Assembly (NCBI GenBank): GCA_030696545.1
Contig: JAUYSA010000421.1
Coordinates: 1-12,166 of the forward strand
Source: Hyphomonadaceae bacterium
GTDB lineage: Bacteria; Pseudomonadota; Alphaproteobacteria; Caulobacterales; Hyphomonadaceae
Direction: 5' to 3'
DNA: 12,166 bases
The position numbers and the translations under genes were made by a program. Positions 5,397-12,166 of the stretch are shown one piece after another; positions within the stretch are counted from its first letter, which is position 1; every line of letters begins with the position of its first letter. Below the pieces are notes generated by a model. The model ran no database searches. It saw nothing but the letters and a program-made list of their open reading frames with translations, and was not told the DNA's origin.

Positions 5397-7562
5397 ATGG
5401 CTATTCGCACCTGTCTTCTTGCCGCAACCGCCCTTGCTATGGTCGCCAGTTGCGCGACCACGCCAACCGATATGGCCGCCGGTGAGTTCGACACCGCCAC
5501 CGCGCGCACCATCGCGGCGAAATACGATGCGCGCGTTATTCGCGACAAGTTCGGGGTTCCGCATATCTACGGGAAGCGCAACGCGGATGTCGCCTATGGC
5601 CTCGCTTACGCGCACGCCGAGGATGACTGGAAGAACATCGAGGAAGTCATCCGGGCCAGCCGTGGCACGCTGTCGGAGATCGTTGGCGACAGCGGCGCGA
5701 AGTCCGACGACATGATCCTCGCCCTCGGGAACACACAGATCGTCAATCGCGAATACGACACCAAGACCTCGCCGCAATCGAAAGCCGTCGCCGAAGGCTA
5801 TGCCGCCGGCATCAATCTCTGGTGCGCCGAGCATGCCGCGACGGGCTGTGGCCGCACGATGCCCGTCACCGGGCGCGACATCATCGCGGGCTTCGTCAAC
5901 CGTCCGATGTCGTTCTACGGCTTCGAAGGCGAGATCGACGCGCTGCTCTCCGGCCGGGCCAACATGGAGATGTCGACCAAGTCGACGCGCGAGGCTTTCA
6001 TCAACACCACCGACGATATCGAGCTTGGCTCCAACGGCCTCGCTGTAGCGCCCAGCCGTTCGGCCGATGGCCACACCCGCCTCTCCGCCAACTCGCACCA
6101 GCCTTATGAGGGCCGCGTCGCATGGTATGAGGCGCGCCTGAAATCGGAAGAAGGCATCGACCTGATCGGCGGCCTCTTCCCCGGCACGCCCATCATTCTC
6201 ACCGGCGTCGGCCCAAATTTCGGCTGGGCCTCCACCGTCAACAAGCCGGACCTGTTCGACACGTTCAAACTGGTGGTCGACGACGAGAAGAACCCCATGC
6301 AGTATCGCATGGACGGCGCGTGGAAATCGTTCGAGCGCAAGCAGGTCAGGTACAACGTCCTGCGCGATGGCGCGCTCGTTCCCGTCGAACGCACCGGCCT
6401 CTCTTCGGTCCACGGCCCGGTTTACATCACCGACAAGGGCGTGTTCGCGATGTCGTATGTCGGCAAGGGCGACTTCAAGCATCTCGACCAGTATCTCGCG
6501 ATCAACATGGCGAAGACGGTCGATGACTGGCGCGCGGCCCAGATCAAGTACAACGCGATCCCGTCGGTGAACTACATTGTCGGCGATTCCAAAGGCGGCA
6601 TCGCCTATTTCTGGAACGCGCACATGCCCAAGCGCGTGCCCGGCTGGGATCGCAGCAAGGTTCTTCCCGGCGACATTTCCGAGACGCTGTGGACGGGCTG
6701 GGAATCTCCCACCACGCTTCCCTCCATCATCCGCCCGAAGTCCGGCTACATCGTCAACGCGAACCACTCGCCCCTGCTTGTCTCCGGCCCGGAAGACAAT
6801 CTGAAAGCGGAAAACTATCCGAAAGACTATGCGCTCGATACGCTTGTCACCAATCGTGGCCTGCGCGCGCAGGAGCTGTTCGGCGCCGACACGTCGATCA
6901 CGCGCGAGGAGTTCTTCGCCTACAAGATGGATGATCGCTACGCCGCCGGCAGCAATGTGCGGAAGATGCAGGCTGACTTCAGGAATGTGGACGCAGGCGG
7001 CGATGCCGATCTCAAGGCCGCGCTCGCCATTGTGGCCGCCTGGGATGGCCGCGCTGACATGGAGAACCGCAACGCCGCTCTCACCATCTTCACCGGCCAG
7101 GCCGCGATGGGCAGCCAGATCCACGGCGCCTATGACCGCACCAAGGCGCTCGCCTCCCTGAAGCAGACCGCCGCGCTGCTGAAGGCGTCCCTCGGCCGCA
7201 TCGATCCGAAATGGAGCGAGGTCAGCCGCGTTGCGCGTGGCAGCCAGTCATGGCCCACCAATGGCGGCCCCGACACGCTGCGCGCCGTCTATGTCGCGGG
7301 CGACCTCATGAAGGACAAGCTCCGCTCCGGCCGCGCTGGCGACACCTATGTCGCCATGGCCGACTGGGCGCCGGATGGCACGTACAAGATCGACACCATC
7401 CATCAGTATGGCTCGGCAACGATCGACGCATCATCGCCGCACTACGCGGACCAGGCGCCGATCTTCGCGGCGGAGAAATGGAAGCAACCGCCAATGACGC
7501 TGGATGGCGTGCTCGCCGAAGCGACGCGCGACTACCGGCCGGGGAAAGACGCGCCGAAATAG
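5397..7562 (+). CDS. Penicillin acylase family lipoprotein (S45 Ntn-hydrolase, AHL-acylase-like)
   Basis: A 721 aa precursor. The N-terminus MAIRTCLLAATALAMVASC is a lipoprotein signal with lipobox VASC (16-19). Ala follows the cysteine, so an outer-membrane, periplasm-facing anchor is likely. Family members cleave themselves into alpha and beta chains, freeing an N-terminal Ser nucleophile. Here the cleavage site is Gly211/Ser212 in ELGSNGLAVAPSRSADG. Counting Ser212 as beta-1, His sits at beta-23 (NSHQPYEG) and Val at beta-70 (ASTV), the spacing known for PvdQ-type acylases; the catalytic Asn is probably Asn456 in NANHSP. Length fits the family (about 720-860 aa). SNGLAV plus the PGTPIILTGVGPNFGW block look closer to the acyl-homoserine-lactone/aculeacin acylase branch than to penicillin G acylase, but substrate cannot be read from sequence. 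It ends 9 bp from the convergent phaR stop. No quorum-sensing gene is in the window. Confidence 0.9.
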   Translation: MAIRTCLLAATALAMVASCATTPTDMAAGEFDTATARTIAAKYDARVIRDKFGVPHIYGKRNADVAYGLAYAHAEDDWKNIEEVIRASRGTLSEIVGDSGAKSDDMILALGNTQIVNREYDTKTSPQSKAVAEGYAAGINLWCAEHAATGCGRTMPVTGRDIIAGFVNRPMSFYGFEGEIDALLSGRANMEMSTKSTREAFINTTDDIELGSNGLAVAPSRSADGHTRLSANSHQPYEGRVAWYEARLKSEEGIDLIGGLFPGTPIILTGVGPNFGWASTVNKPDLFDTFKLVVDDEKNPMQYRMDGAWKSFERKQVRYNVLRDGALVPVERTGLSSVHGPVYITDKGVFAMSYVGKGDFKHLDQYLAINMAKTVDDWRAAQIKYNAIPSVNYIVGDSKGGIAYFWNAHMPKRVPGWDRSKVLPGDISETLWTGWESPTTLPSIIRPKSGYIVNANHSPLLVSGPEDNLKAENYPKDYALDTLVTNRGLRAQELFGADTSITREEFFAYKMDDRYAAGSNVRKMQADFRNVDAGGDADLKAALAIVAAWDGRADMENRNAALTIFTGQAAMGSQIHGAYDRTKALASLKQTAALLKASLGRIDPKWSEVSRVARGSQSWPTNGGPDTLRAVYVAGDLMKDKLRSGRAGDTYVAMADWAPDGTYKIDTIHQYGSATIDASSPHYADQAPIFAAEKWKQPPMTLDGVLAEATRDYRPGKDAPK

Positions 7563-7571
7563 CCGGGCTGA

Positions 7572-8180
7572 CTACTTCTTCCCGACTTTCTTCTCGAGCT
7601 CTTCCAGCCGCGCGCGCAGGGCTTTCAGCTCGGCGGCGTCGGCGGCTGGCTCGGAAGCTTCGGCCTTCTTCGGCGCCGCGCCTGGCATTCCGGGCATGCC
7701 TGGCATGTTCATTCCCGGCATCGCGCCGCTCCAGAAGCTTGAAAGCTTCTTCTGGTATTCGCGCTGCATCTCCTGCATCGCGGCGGGGTCGAACACATTC
7801 CACGGCTGGGGAAGCGCGCCAGACATCGCGCCGGTCATCTGGCTGGCGATCTGCTCCTGCTGCGAGCGGATGAAGGCGACCGACTGTTCGAACAGCCCGG
7901 TCATCATCTCCGACGCCTTCGACTGGTGCAGGCGGATCATGTCCATCATCAGGTCGGCCGAGAGCATCGCGCCCGTGGCATGACCTTCCTGCTCCATGAT
8001 GATCTGGAGGAGCACCGCGCGGGTCACATCCTCGCCCGTCTCGGTGTCTTCCACGCGCACATTGGCGCCCTTGCGCACCATCTCCGCCACTTCTGGCAGG
8101 CGCACATAGGAGGACGAATTCTTGTTGTACAGCTTGCGGCTGGGGTAACGCCGCAGGTCGATGGTTTCAGCTTCGCTCAT
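7572..8180 (-). CDS. phaR: Polyhydroxyalkanoate synthesis repressor PhaR
   Basis: A 202 aa protein. PhaR is a DNA-binding repressor that also binds PHB granules. When polymer accumulates it leaves DNA and derepresses phasin and related genes. The N-terminal DNA-binding domain is plain at residues 8-66: LRRYPSRKLYNKNSSSYVRL, then VRVEDTETGEDVTRAVLLQI. The accumulation-associated region follows at about 74-112 (ADLMMDMIRLHQS, FEQSVAFIRSQQEQ). The C-terminus is specific to this type: a Met/Gly/Pro-rich run, PGMNMPGMPGMPG (155-167), then a short coiled coil, LKALRARLEELEKKV (185-199), perhaps for oligomer or granule contact. It lies 16 bp downstream of the alpha/beta hydrolase gene on the same strand, so it is probably the second gene of that operon, and it is divergent from phaC across the hydrolase gene. 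The Shine-Dalgarno sequence is weak (GGGA). Confidence 0.95.
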   Translation of the reverse strand: MSEAETIDLRRYPSRKLYNKNSSSYVRLPEVAEMVRKGANVRVEDTETGEDVTRAVLLQIIMEQEGHATGAMLSADLMMDMIRLHQSKASEMMTGLFEQSVAFIRSQQEQIASQMTGAMSGALPQPWNVFDPAAMQEMQREYQKKLSSFWSGAMPGMNMPGMPGMPGAAPKKAEASEPAADAAELKALRARLEELEKKVGKK

Positions 8181-8196
8181 CTAAGGTCCCGGTCTT

Positions 8197-9054
8197 CTAT
8201 CTCGCAAGCCAATCGCGGACGGCGCCGTAAAACACATCCGGCTGGTCCAGCATTACGTAGTGACGCGCATTGTCGATCCTGAGCTTCCTGCCGCGCACGA
8301 GGCCTTGATAGGACGACGTATAAACCTGGTCGATGCCCAGCTTGGCGCCGGAGCTTCCCTTGTCCCAGGCATAGATCACATCGACAGGCGCCTCGATCTT
8401 CGCAAGATCGCCGCGCAGGTCCGTCACCATCACCTCGGCCATCACATCGGCGATCGTGGCCAGGTCAGACGTCATGCCCCAGCGCACGATACGATCGACC
8501 ATCGCCGGGTCGCTTACCAGCCGCGGCGTGGAGCTGCGGAATTCGTCATGCAGCTGCGGCTTGGTCTTGCTCGCATAGCTTCGGCGCGTGTGCTGGGCGA
8601 TGCCGGCGATCGAGCCGGGCGTGGCGAACGGATTGATCAGCACCGAAAAGAACGCCGGCACGTCAACAACGGACAGGCGGTCAACCACATCCGCGTGATC
8701 GCGGGCGAGGATCAGGGAGACAATCCCGCCCATCGAATGGCCCACAACGGCGACTGGGCCGGACTTCAACGTGCGAATATATCCCGCGATCGCATCGGCC
8801 ATCGGCTTCAGGAAATTCATCGGCTCACGGAAGCCGCTAGGCGCCAGGCCCGAAAACCCGCGCATGTGCAGCAAATGACAGCGCACGTCCGGCCCAAGGA
8901 ACTCGCCGGCCTCTTCCCAGCACTCGGGCGACGCCGCGAGGCCGTGAATGAACACCACATCCTTGCCGCGCCCATGCACCGAAGCGCTGAACATCTGCCC
9001 TTCGAATGCGGGCGCGTCCTTCTTCAACCATCGTGAGAGGGACCCAAGCTGCAT
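8197..9054 (-). CDS. Alpha/beta hydrolase, upstream of phaR
   Basis: A 285 aa cytoplasmic hydrolase with no signal peptide. The fold signatures are in order: oxyanion HG at VVFIHGLAASP (33-43), nucleophile elbow GHSMGG (105-110) with Ser107, a helical cap region around 135-215, the acid Asp231 in YAWDKG, and His265 in ARHYVMLDQP. It is a complete, typical-length member of the superfamily. Substrate is not evident. Location opposite phaC and in front of phaR makes an ester of PHA metabolism (oligomer or hydroxyacyl thioester) a reasonable guess, but it lacks features I would recognise as a named PHB depolymerase. The ATG at 9054 is used; a GGAG about 12 nt upstream is a rather distant Shine-Dalgarno. 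An in-frame Met21 (MFSASVHGRGK) is a possible shorter start that keeps the whole fold. Confidence 0.85.
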   Translation of the reverse strand: MQLGSLSRWLKKDAPAFEGQMFSASVHGRGKDVVFIHGLAASPECWEEAGEFLGPDVRCHLLHMRGFSGLAPSGFREPMNFLKPMADAIAGYIRTLKSGPVAVVGHSMGGIVSLILARDHADVVDRLSVVDVPAFFSVLINPFATPGSIAGIAQHTRRSYASKTKPQLHDEFRSSTPRLVSDPAMVDRIVRWGMTSDLATIADVMAEVMVTDLRGDLAKIEAPVDVIYAWDKGSSGAKLGIDQVYTSSYQGLVRGRKLRIDNARHYVMLDQPDVFYGAVRDWLAR

Positions 9055-9303
9055 GTGTGGCGATGTCTCCAGAGACTTCGATCAGGATTAAGTGAGCAGG
9101 TGCAGCAATCCCCACGCCCCGTGTACACGGGTCCTCGGGATTCACGAAACCCGAAATTGCCGCAGGGCGACAAAGCCCCCGTCGCAGCCTTTCCCAACGC
9201 GCTTGCAGCAAACGCTGCGCGAAGAAAGTCCTTCGCAATCTGGCGTTTGACCCGCTGCGAGGGGGTGTTACCTTTGGTACAGAAATCGGTTTCGGGCGCC
9301 TCG
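9055..9303. promoter_or_regulatory. Divergent control region of phaC and the hydrolase-phaR operon, candidate PhaR operators
   Basis: A 249 bp stretch between divergent starts. The plus frame is open through it from a GTG at 9055, but its translation is rich in Arg/Pro/Gln and unlike any PhaC N-terminus, so I treat it as non-coding. It holds three copies of the palindrome TGCNGCA: 9101-9107 (TGCAGCA), 9158-9164 (TGCCGCA) and 9204-9210 (TGCAGCA). The last overlaps a perfect inverted repeat, GCAGC-N4-GCTGC (9205-9218). PhaR proteins are known to bind TGC/TGCA-rich sites, so these are natural operator candidates. No confident -35/-10 pair was found. Confidence 0.45.
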
Positions 9304-11091
9304 ATGAATGATGGAATGAGCTCTCTCGGAGCCTTCGAACTTGGCCAGAACTTCCAGCGTATAAACTTCCTGCTTCAGCGCCTTTTCCTGGCCCTGTCCC
9401 GCCGCGAAATCCGCAATCCGGGCGTCGAGGGGCCGGGCCAGCCGTTCTACATGCGCGCCGCGATGAACCAGGCTCAGGGTTGGATGACCAACCCGATGAA
9501 GTCGTTCAACACCCACATCCAGTTCTGGCAGAACACCACCGCGCTCTATGCCGAGCTGACGCAAGCCATGCTCTCCGGCGCGGCACGCATGCCCAAGGCG
9601 CCCAGCGAGGGCGGCCCCGCCGACGCCCGCTTCGCGGACGAGGAATGGAGCAAGCATCCGTTCTTCTACTATCTGCGCCGGCAGTATCAGATCATGTCCG
9701 CCTATCTCGAAAGCCTCGCTGATGGCGCGTCCGTCGGCGAGGACGAGAAGCACACCGAGCAGATCCACTTCTTCACGCACCAGCTGGTGGACCTGTTCTC
9801 CCCGTCCAACTTCCTCGCCTCCAACCCGGTCGCCATCAAGAAGGCGGTCGAGACCAATGGCCGTTCGCTGGTCGAGGGCCTCGAGAATCTGGTGAAAGAC
9901 CTGGAGCGTTCAGGCGGCGACCTGCTTGTCACCTTGTCCGATCCGGAAGCCTTCAAGGTCGGCGAAACGCTGGCGACCACCAAGGGCCACGTCGTCCACG
10001 AGACAGACCTGTTCCAGCTGATCCGTTACGAGCCCGTGACCGAGAAAGTCTATGCGCGCCCGCTCCTGCTGGTGCCGCCCTGGATCAACAAGTTCTACAT
10101 CCTCGACCTGCAGCCCAAGTCATCGCTGGTGAAATGGCTCACCGAACAGGGCATCGCCGTTTACATCGTCAGCTGGAAGAACCCGCGCGAGGAACTGCGC
10201 GACTACGGCATGGACAGCTATGTCGAACACGGCGTCCTGCCCGCCATGCGCAAGGTCGATGAGTTCCACGGCAATGACGGCGTCAACGTCGTCGGCTACT
10301 GCATTGGCGGCACGACGCTGGCGCTCAGCCTAGCCCTGCTCAACAAGACCAAGGCCGAAAACCCTGCCAAGTCCGCCACCTTCTTCACCGCCCTCACAGA
10401 CTTTGCCGATCCCGGCCCGCTGAAATCCTTCATCGATGAAGGCTTCATCTCCGGCATCATGATCGAGGCCCAGCGCAAGGGCTATCTCGACCAGCGCATC
10501 ATGGCGCGCACCTTCAGCTACCTGCGCCCGAACGACCTCGTCTATGGCCCCGCCGTGAAGGCCTATCTACTCGGTGAGGCGCGCCCGAAATTCGACCTGC
10601 TGTTCTGGAACGAGGATTCAACCCGCCTGCCAGAGCGCATGGCGCGCGAATACCTGACGCATCTTTATCGCGACAACCTGTTCGCCAATGGCGGCTTCGA
10701 GATCGAGAACGTCAACGTCTCGCTCGATGACATCAAGATCCCGCACTATGTCGTCGCGTGCGAGAAGGACCACATCGCACCGTGGGACGCCTCCTTCAAA
10801 GGCCTCTCGCGCCTCAAAGGCGGCGGGCGTTTCGTGCTCGCACAGTCCGGCCACATCGCCGGCATCGTGAACCATCCCGACAAGAAGAAATACGGCTACT
10901 GGGTCAGCGACGAGACCCCCGCCGACCTCGACGCTTGGCGCGCCGGCACAACCGCGAACGAAGGCTCATGGTGGCCCGACTGGGCAATTTGGCTGGGCCG
11001 CCGCTCCGGCAAGAAGATAGATGCCGCAGCCAGCTTCCCCCAATCGATCCCAAGGCTGGAGCCCGCACCGGGCCGGTACGTTCGCGAATAG
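9304..11091 (+). CDS. phaC: Class I polyhydroxyalkanoate (PHB) synthase
   Basis: PhaC polymerises (R)-3-hydroxyacyl-CoA, mainly 3-hydroxybutyryl-CoA, into polyester at the granule surface. From the ATG at 9304 the protein is 595 aa, close to the 589 aa Ralstonia eutropha enzyme. The N-terminal domain (about 50-230) includes HPFFYYLRRQYQI and FSPSNFLASNPVAI. The catalytic domain has PLLLVPPWINKFYILDL (253-269), the lipase-like box GYCIGGT (331-337) with Cys333, Asp489 in EKDHIAPW and His517 in SGHIAGIVN: the Cys-Asp-His triad. The C-terminal GSWWPDW is typical. The start has no good Shine-Dalgarno sequence. Alternatives are ATG at 9316 or TTG at 9274, which follows GAGGGGG by 9 nt and would add 10 residues. 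The reading frame is open back to 9055, but that part is not PhaC-like. It is divergent from the hydrolase-phaR operon, as expected of a PhaR-linked locus. Confidence 0.95.
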   Translation: MNDGMSSLGAFELGQNFQRINFLLQRLFLALSRREIRNPGVEGPGQPFYMRAAMNQAQGWMTNPMKSFNTHIQFWQNTTALYAELTQAMLSGAARMPKAPSEGGPADARFADEEWSKHPFFYYLRRQYQIMSAYLESLADGASVGEDEKHTEQIHFFTHQLVDLFSPSNFLASNPVAIKKAVETNGRSLVEGLENLVKDLERSGGDLLVTLSDPEAFKVGETLATTKGHVVHETDLFQLIRYEPVTEKVYARPLLLVPPWINKFYILDLQPKSSLVKWLTEQGIAVYIVSWKNPREELRDYGMDSYVEHGVLPAMRKVDEFHGNDGVNVVGYCIGGTTLALSLALLNKTKAENPAKSATFFTALTDFADPGPLKSFIDEGFISGIMIEAQRKGYLDQRIMARTFSYLRPNDLVYGPAVKAYLLGEARPKFDLLFWNEDSTRLPERMAREYLTHLYRDNLFANGGFEIENVNVSLDDIKIPHYVVACEKDHIAPWDASFKGLSRLKGGGRFVLAQSGHIAGIVNHPDKKKYGYWVSDETPADLDAWRAGTTANEGSWWPDWAIWLGRRSGKKIDAAASFPQSIPRLEPAPGRYVRE

Positions 11092-11143
11092 TCACGCCTA
11101 GAGCTGCATCTCCTCATCGACGCTCGCTGAAAACGAACCCCGA

Positions 11144-11977
11144 ATGACTCGCGATCATCCAACCGGCCGCTGGCGCAACGCGTTGGTCTTCGGAGGCGGC
11201 GCATTGCTGGCAGTCTCGTCCGGCGCGTTCGTGATGCAGGCTGGCGGGCTGCCTCCCGGCCTCTGGTTGCGCAATCCCATCGCGTGGCTTGTCGCCGGCG
11301 TCCTGGCCCTCTTCATCGCGCAGCGCGGTTGGCTGTCGGGCTGGACGGCGCCGGCCGCGCTTGTCGTCATTGCCTTGTCCTTCATTGGCGCCGGACAGGA
11401 AGGGGTTCATCGCTGGGTCGAACTCGGCCCCGTTCAGCTCAACGCTGCCGGGCTCGTCCTCCCCCTCGCCATTGCTGCCTCTGACCGTAAGCGCAACTGG
11501 CTCACCGCCGCATGCTTTATCCTGATCGGCGCCCTTCTCGCGTGGCAGCCGGACATCTCGCAACTCACGGCCTTCGCTCTCGCCGCCATCATCCTCGCAG
11601 CCGCCAGGTTCGGCTTGCGCGGCGCGCTCGTGGCCCTCGTCCTGTTCGCCGCCCTTGTCGGCGCATGCCTCGTCAGGCCGGATCCGCTCCTGCCCGTCGA
11701 ACATGTCGAAGGCATCTTCACGATGGCCGCCCGGCAATCTCCCATGCTCGCTATCGCCATGGCTGCCGGCCTCGCCATCGCAGCTCTCAGTCCGCTCCTG
11801 CTCTGGAACGTCCGAGCGCTCAGATGGAAAGCTGCTGCGCTCGCCGTCTATTTTACTGCGACTTCGCTGGCGTGGCTCATGGGCGCCTACCCTGTCCCAC
11901 TCGCCGGCTACGGCATCAGCTTCGTCCTGGGCTGGTGGTTCGGCGCCGCCGCGCTCACCGAGAAGCGCCACGGCTAG
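11144..11977 (+). CDS. Compact divergent SEDS-like (FtsW/RodA-fold) membrane protein
   Basis: A 277 aa protein with about eight to ten hydrophobic segments. Three places resemble SEDS glycosyltransferases by eye. HRWVELGPVQLNAAGL (89-104) aligns with RWIxLGPxxxQPSEL, followed by WQPDIS (134-139) for QPDLGT. LPVEHVEGIF (183-192) aligns with LPExHTDFIF. YPVPLAGYGIS (249-259) aligns with PLPFxSYGGS of the last helix. So it appears to cover the whole fold in shortened form; FtsW/RodA are about 370-410 aa. Departures are marked: the QPSE box is NAAG, and the Asp of HTDFIF, to my knowledge the catalytic Asp, is Glu189. SEDS proteins polymerise lipid II glycan strands with a class B PBP; whether this one does is doubtful. 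It lies 52 bp after phaC, perhaps by read-through, with a weak Shine-Dalgarno sequence. An unrelated polytopic protein remains possible. Confidence 0.68.
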   Translation: MTRDHPTGRWRNALVFGGGALLAVSSGAFVMQAGGLPPGLWLRNPIAWLVAGVLALFIAQRGWLSGWTAPAALVVIALSFIGAGQEGVHRWVELGPVQLNAAGLVLPLAIAASDRKRNWLTAACFILIGALLAWQPDISQLTAFALAAIILAAARFGLRGALVALVLFAALVGACLVRPDPLLPVEHVEGIFTMAARQSPMLAIAMAAGLAIAALSPLLLWNVRALRWKAAALAVYFTATSLAWLMGAYPVPLAGYGISFVLGWWFGAAALTEKRHG

Positions 11978-12008
11978 ACGCCCTCCGGCTTCAAGGACGA
12001 GGCCGCAC

Positions 12009-12166
12009 TCACCGCCGCAGCCACACCAAACCATCCCCCTCCGTCTCGAACGCTACGAGTGCGATCCACCGCCCCCTGCTCCGCATGGGGGTGAGCGACG
12101 GCGCCGAAGGCGCGATTTGGTCCGGGGGACCAAATCGAGGAGCGAACGCCTGAGCGCAAGCGAAGG
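12009..12166 (-). CDS. Possible C-terminal tail of a convergent gene, cut by window edge
   Basis: A minus-strand frame is open from the right edge to a TGA at 12009-12011. Its last part reads WIALVAFETEGDGLVWLRR and has high third-position GC. The upstream part is encoded by the hairpins at 12101-12137, which argues against real coding there. I do not recognise a family. It may be a genuine gene end overlapping a repeat, or only a shadow. Confidence 0.2.
   Translation of the reverse strand, partial: FACAQAFAPRFGPPDQIAPSAPSLTPMRSRGRWIALVAFETEGDGLVWLRR
12101..12137. repeat. Stacked palindromes near the right edge
   Basis: Two adjacent perfect hairpins: GCGCC-GAA-GGCGC (12101-12113), and CGATTTGGTCC-GGG-GGACCAAATCG (12113-12137, 11 bp arms, 3 nt loop). 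They are followed by GAGCG/AAGCG-rich sequence to the edge. There is no T-run after the stem. This has the look of a palindromic intergenic repeat and may also act as an mRNA 3' stabiliser or terminator for the SEDS-like gene. Confidence 0.6.

Noticed and set aside
5349..7124. A 591-codon open frame antisense to the acylase
   Set aside because: It is the mirror of a well-supported coding sequence in GC-rich DNA, rich in Arg/Gly/Asp/His with no recognisable motif, and ends inside the acylase gene.
11114..12034. A 306-codon minus-strand frame opposite the SEDS-like gene
   Set aside because: Its translation is Gly/Glu/Arg-rich low complexity with no domain, while the plus strand encodes clear membrane helices and SEDS-like motifs.
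12113..12137. Palindrome considered as part of a tRNA or an att site
   Set aside because: No cloverleaf, anticodon arm or TPsiC-like GTTCGA sequence can be built around it, and no integrase is nearby.
1..12166. A defence island, CRISPR array, phage or transposon
   Set aside because: No regularly spaced direct repeats, nuclease or helicase genes, recombinase, or transposase motifs were found. All intact genes have metabolic, envelope or storage-type signatures.

Overview
The window is GC-rich, densely coded DNA that looks like a free-living alphaproteobacterial chromosome. The evidence is a PhaR/PhaC polyhydroxyalkanoate (PHA) pair, an alphaproteobacterial-type 3-hydroxybutyrate dehydrogenase, a DUF6384 protein, and palindromic intergenic repeats beginning GTCATCCCGG. 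A Hyphomonadaceae/Caulobacterales-like host is my best guess, but only a guess. I see no rRNA, tRNA, CRISPR array, transposase or phage gene.

Layout. (1) Bases 1-1738, minus strand: a two-gene operon with a helical, TelA-like cytoplasmic protein followed by a DUF6384 membrane protein that runs off the left edge. (2) 1739-2027: a divergent regulatory region with a hairpin and T-run. (3) 2028-2804, plus: bdhA, 3-hydroxybutyrate dehydrogenase. (4) 2844-2948: a large two-hairpin palindromic repeat between convergent genes. (5) 2995-3831 minus and 3858-5306 plus: a divergent pair only 26 bp apart, an LD-carboxypeptidase (peptidase S66) and a MurC/Mpl-type Mur ligase. Together they look like a peptidoglycan-recycling unit. 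(6) 5397-7562, plus: a lipoprotein Ntn-hydrolase of the penicillin/acyl-homoserine-lactone acylase family. (7) 7572-9054, minus: an alpha/beta hydrolase followed by phaR. (8) 9055-9303: the divergent phaC control region with three TGCNGCA sites. (9) 9304-11091, plus: phaC, class I PHA synthase. (10) 11144-11977, plus: a short, divergent SEDS-like (FtsW/RodA-fold) membrane protein. (11) 11978-12166: stacked hairpins and a possible tail of a convergent gene.

Two themes recur. The first is carbon storage: PhaC makes poly-3-hydroxybutyrate, PhaR represses synthesis according to granule status, the neighbouring hydrolase may act on storage-related esters, and BdhA oxidises the 3-hydroxybutyrate released on breakdown. 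The second is cell wall: LD-carboxypeptidase, Mur ligase, and the SEDS-like protein. The most unusual items are the compact SEDS-like protein, in which Glu appears to replace the catalytic Asp, and the Mur ligase with a GTSGKS P-loop. No clear new defence or mobile system is visible.
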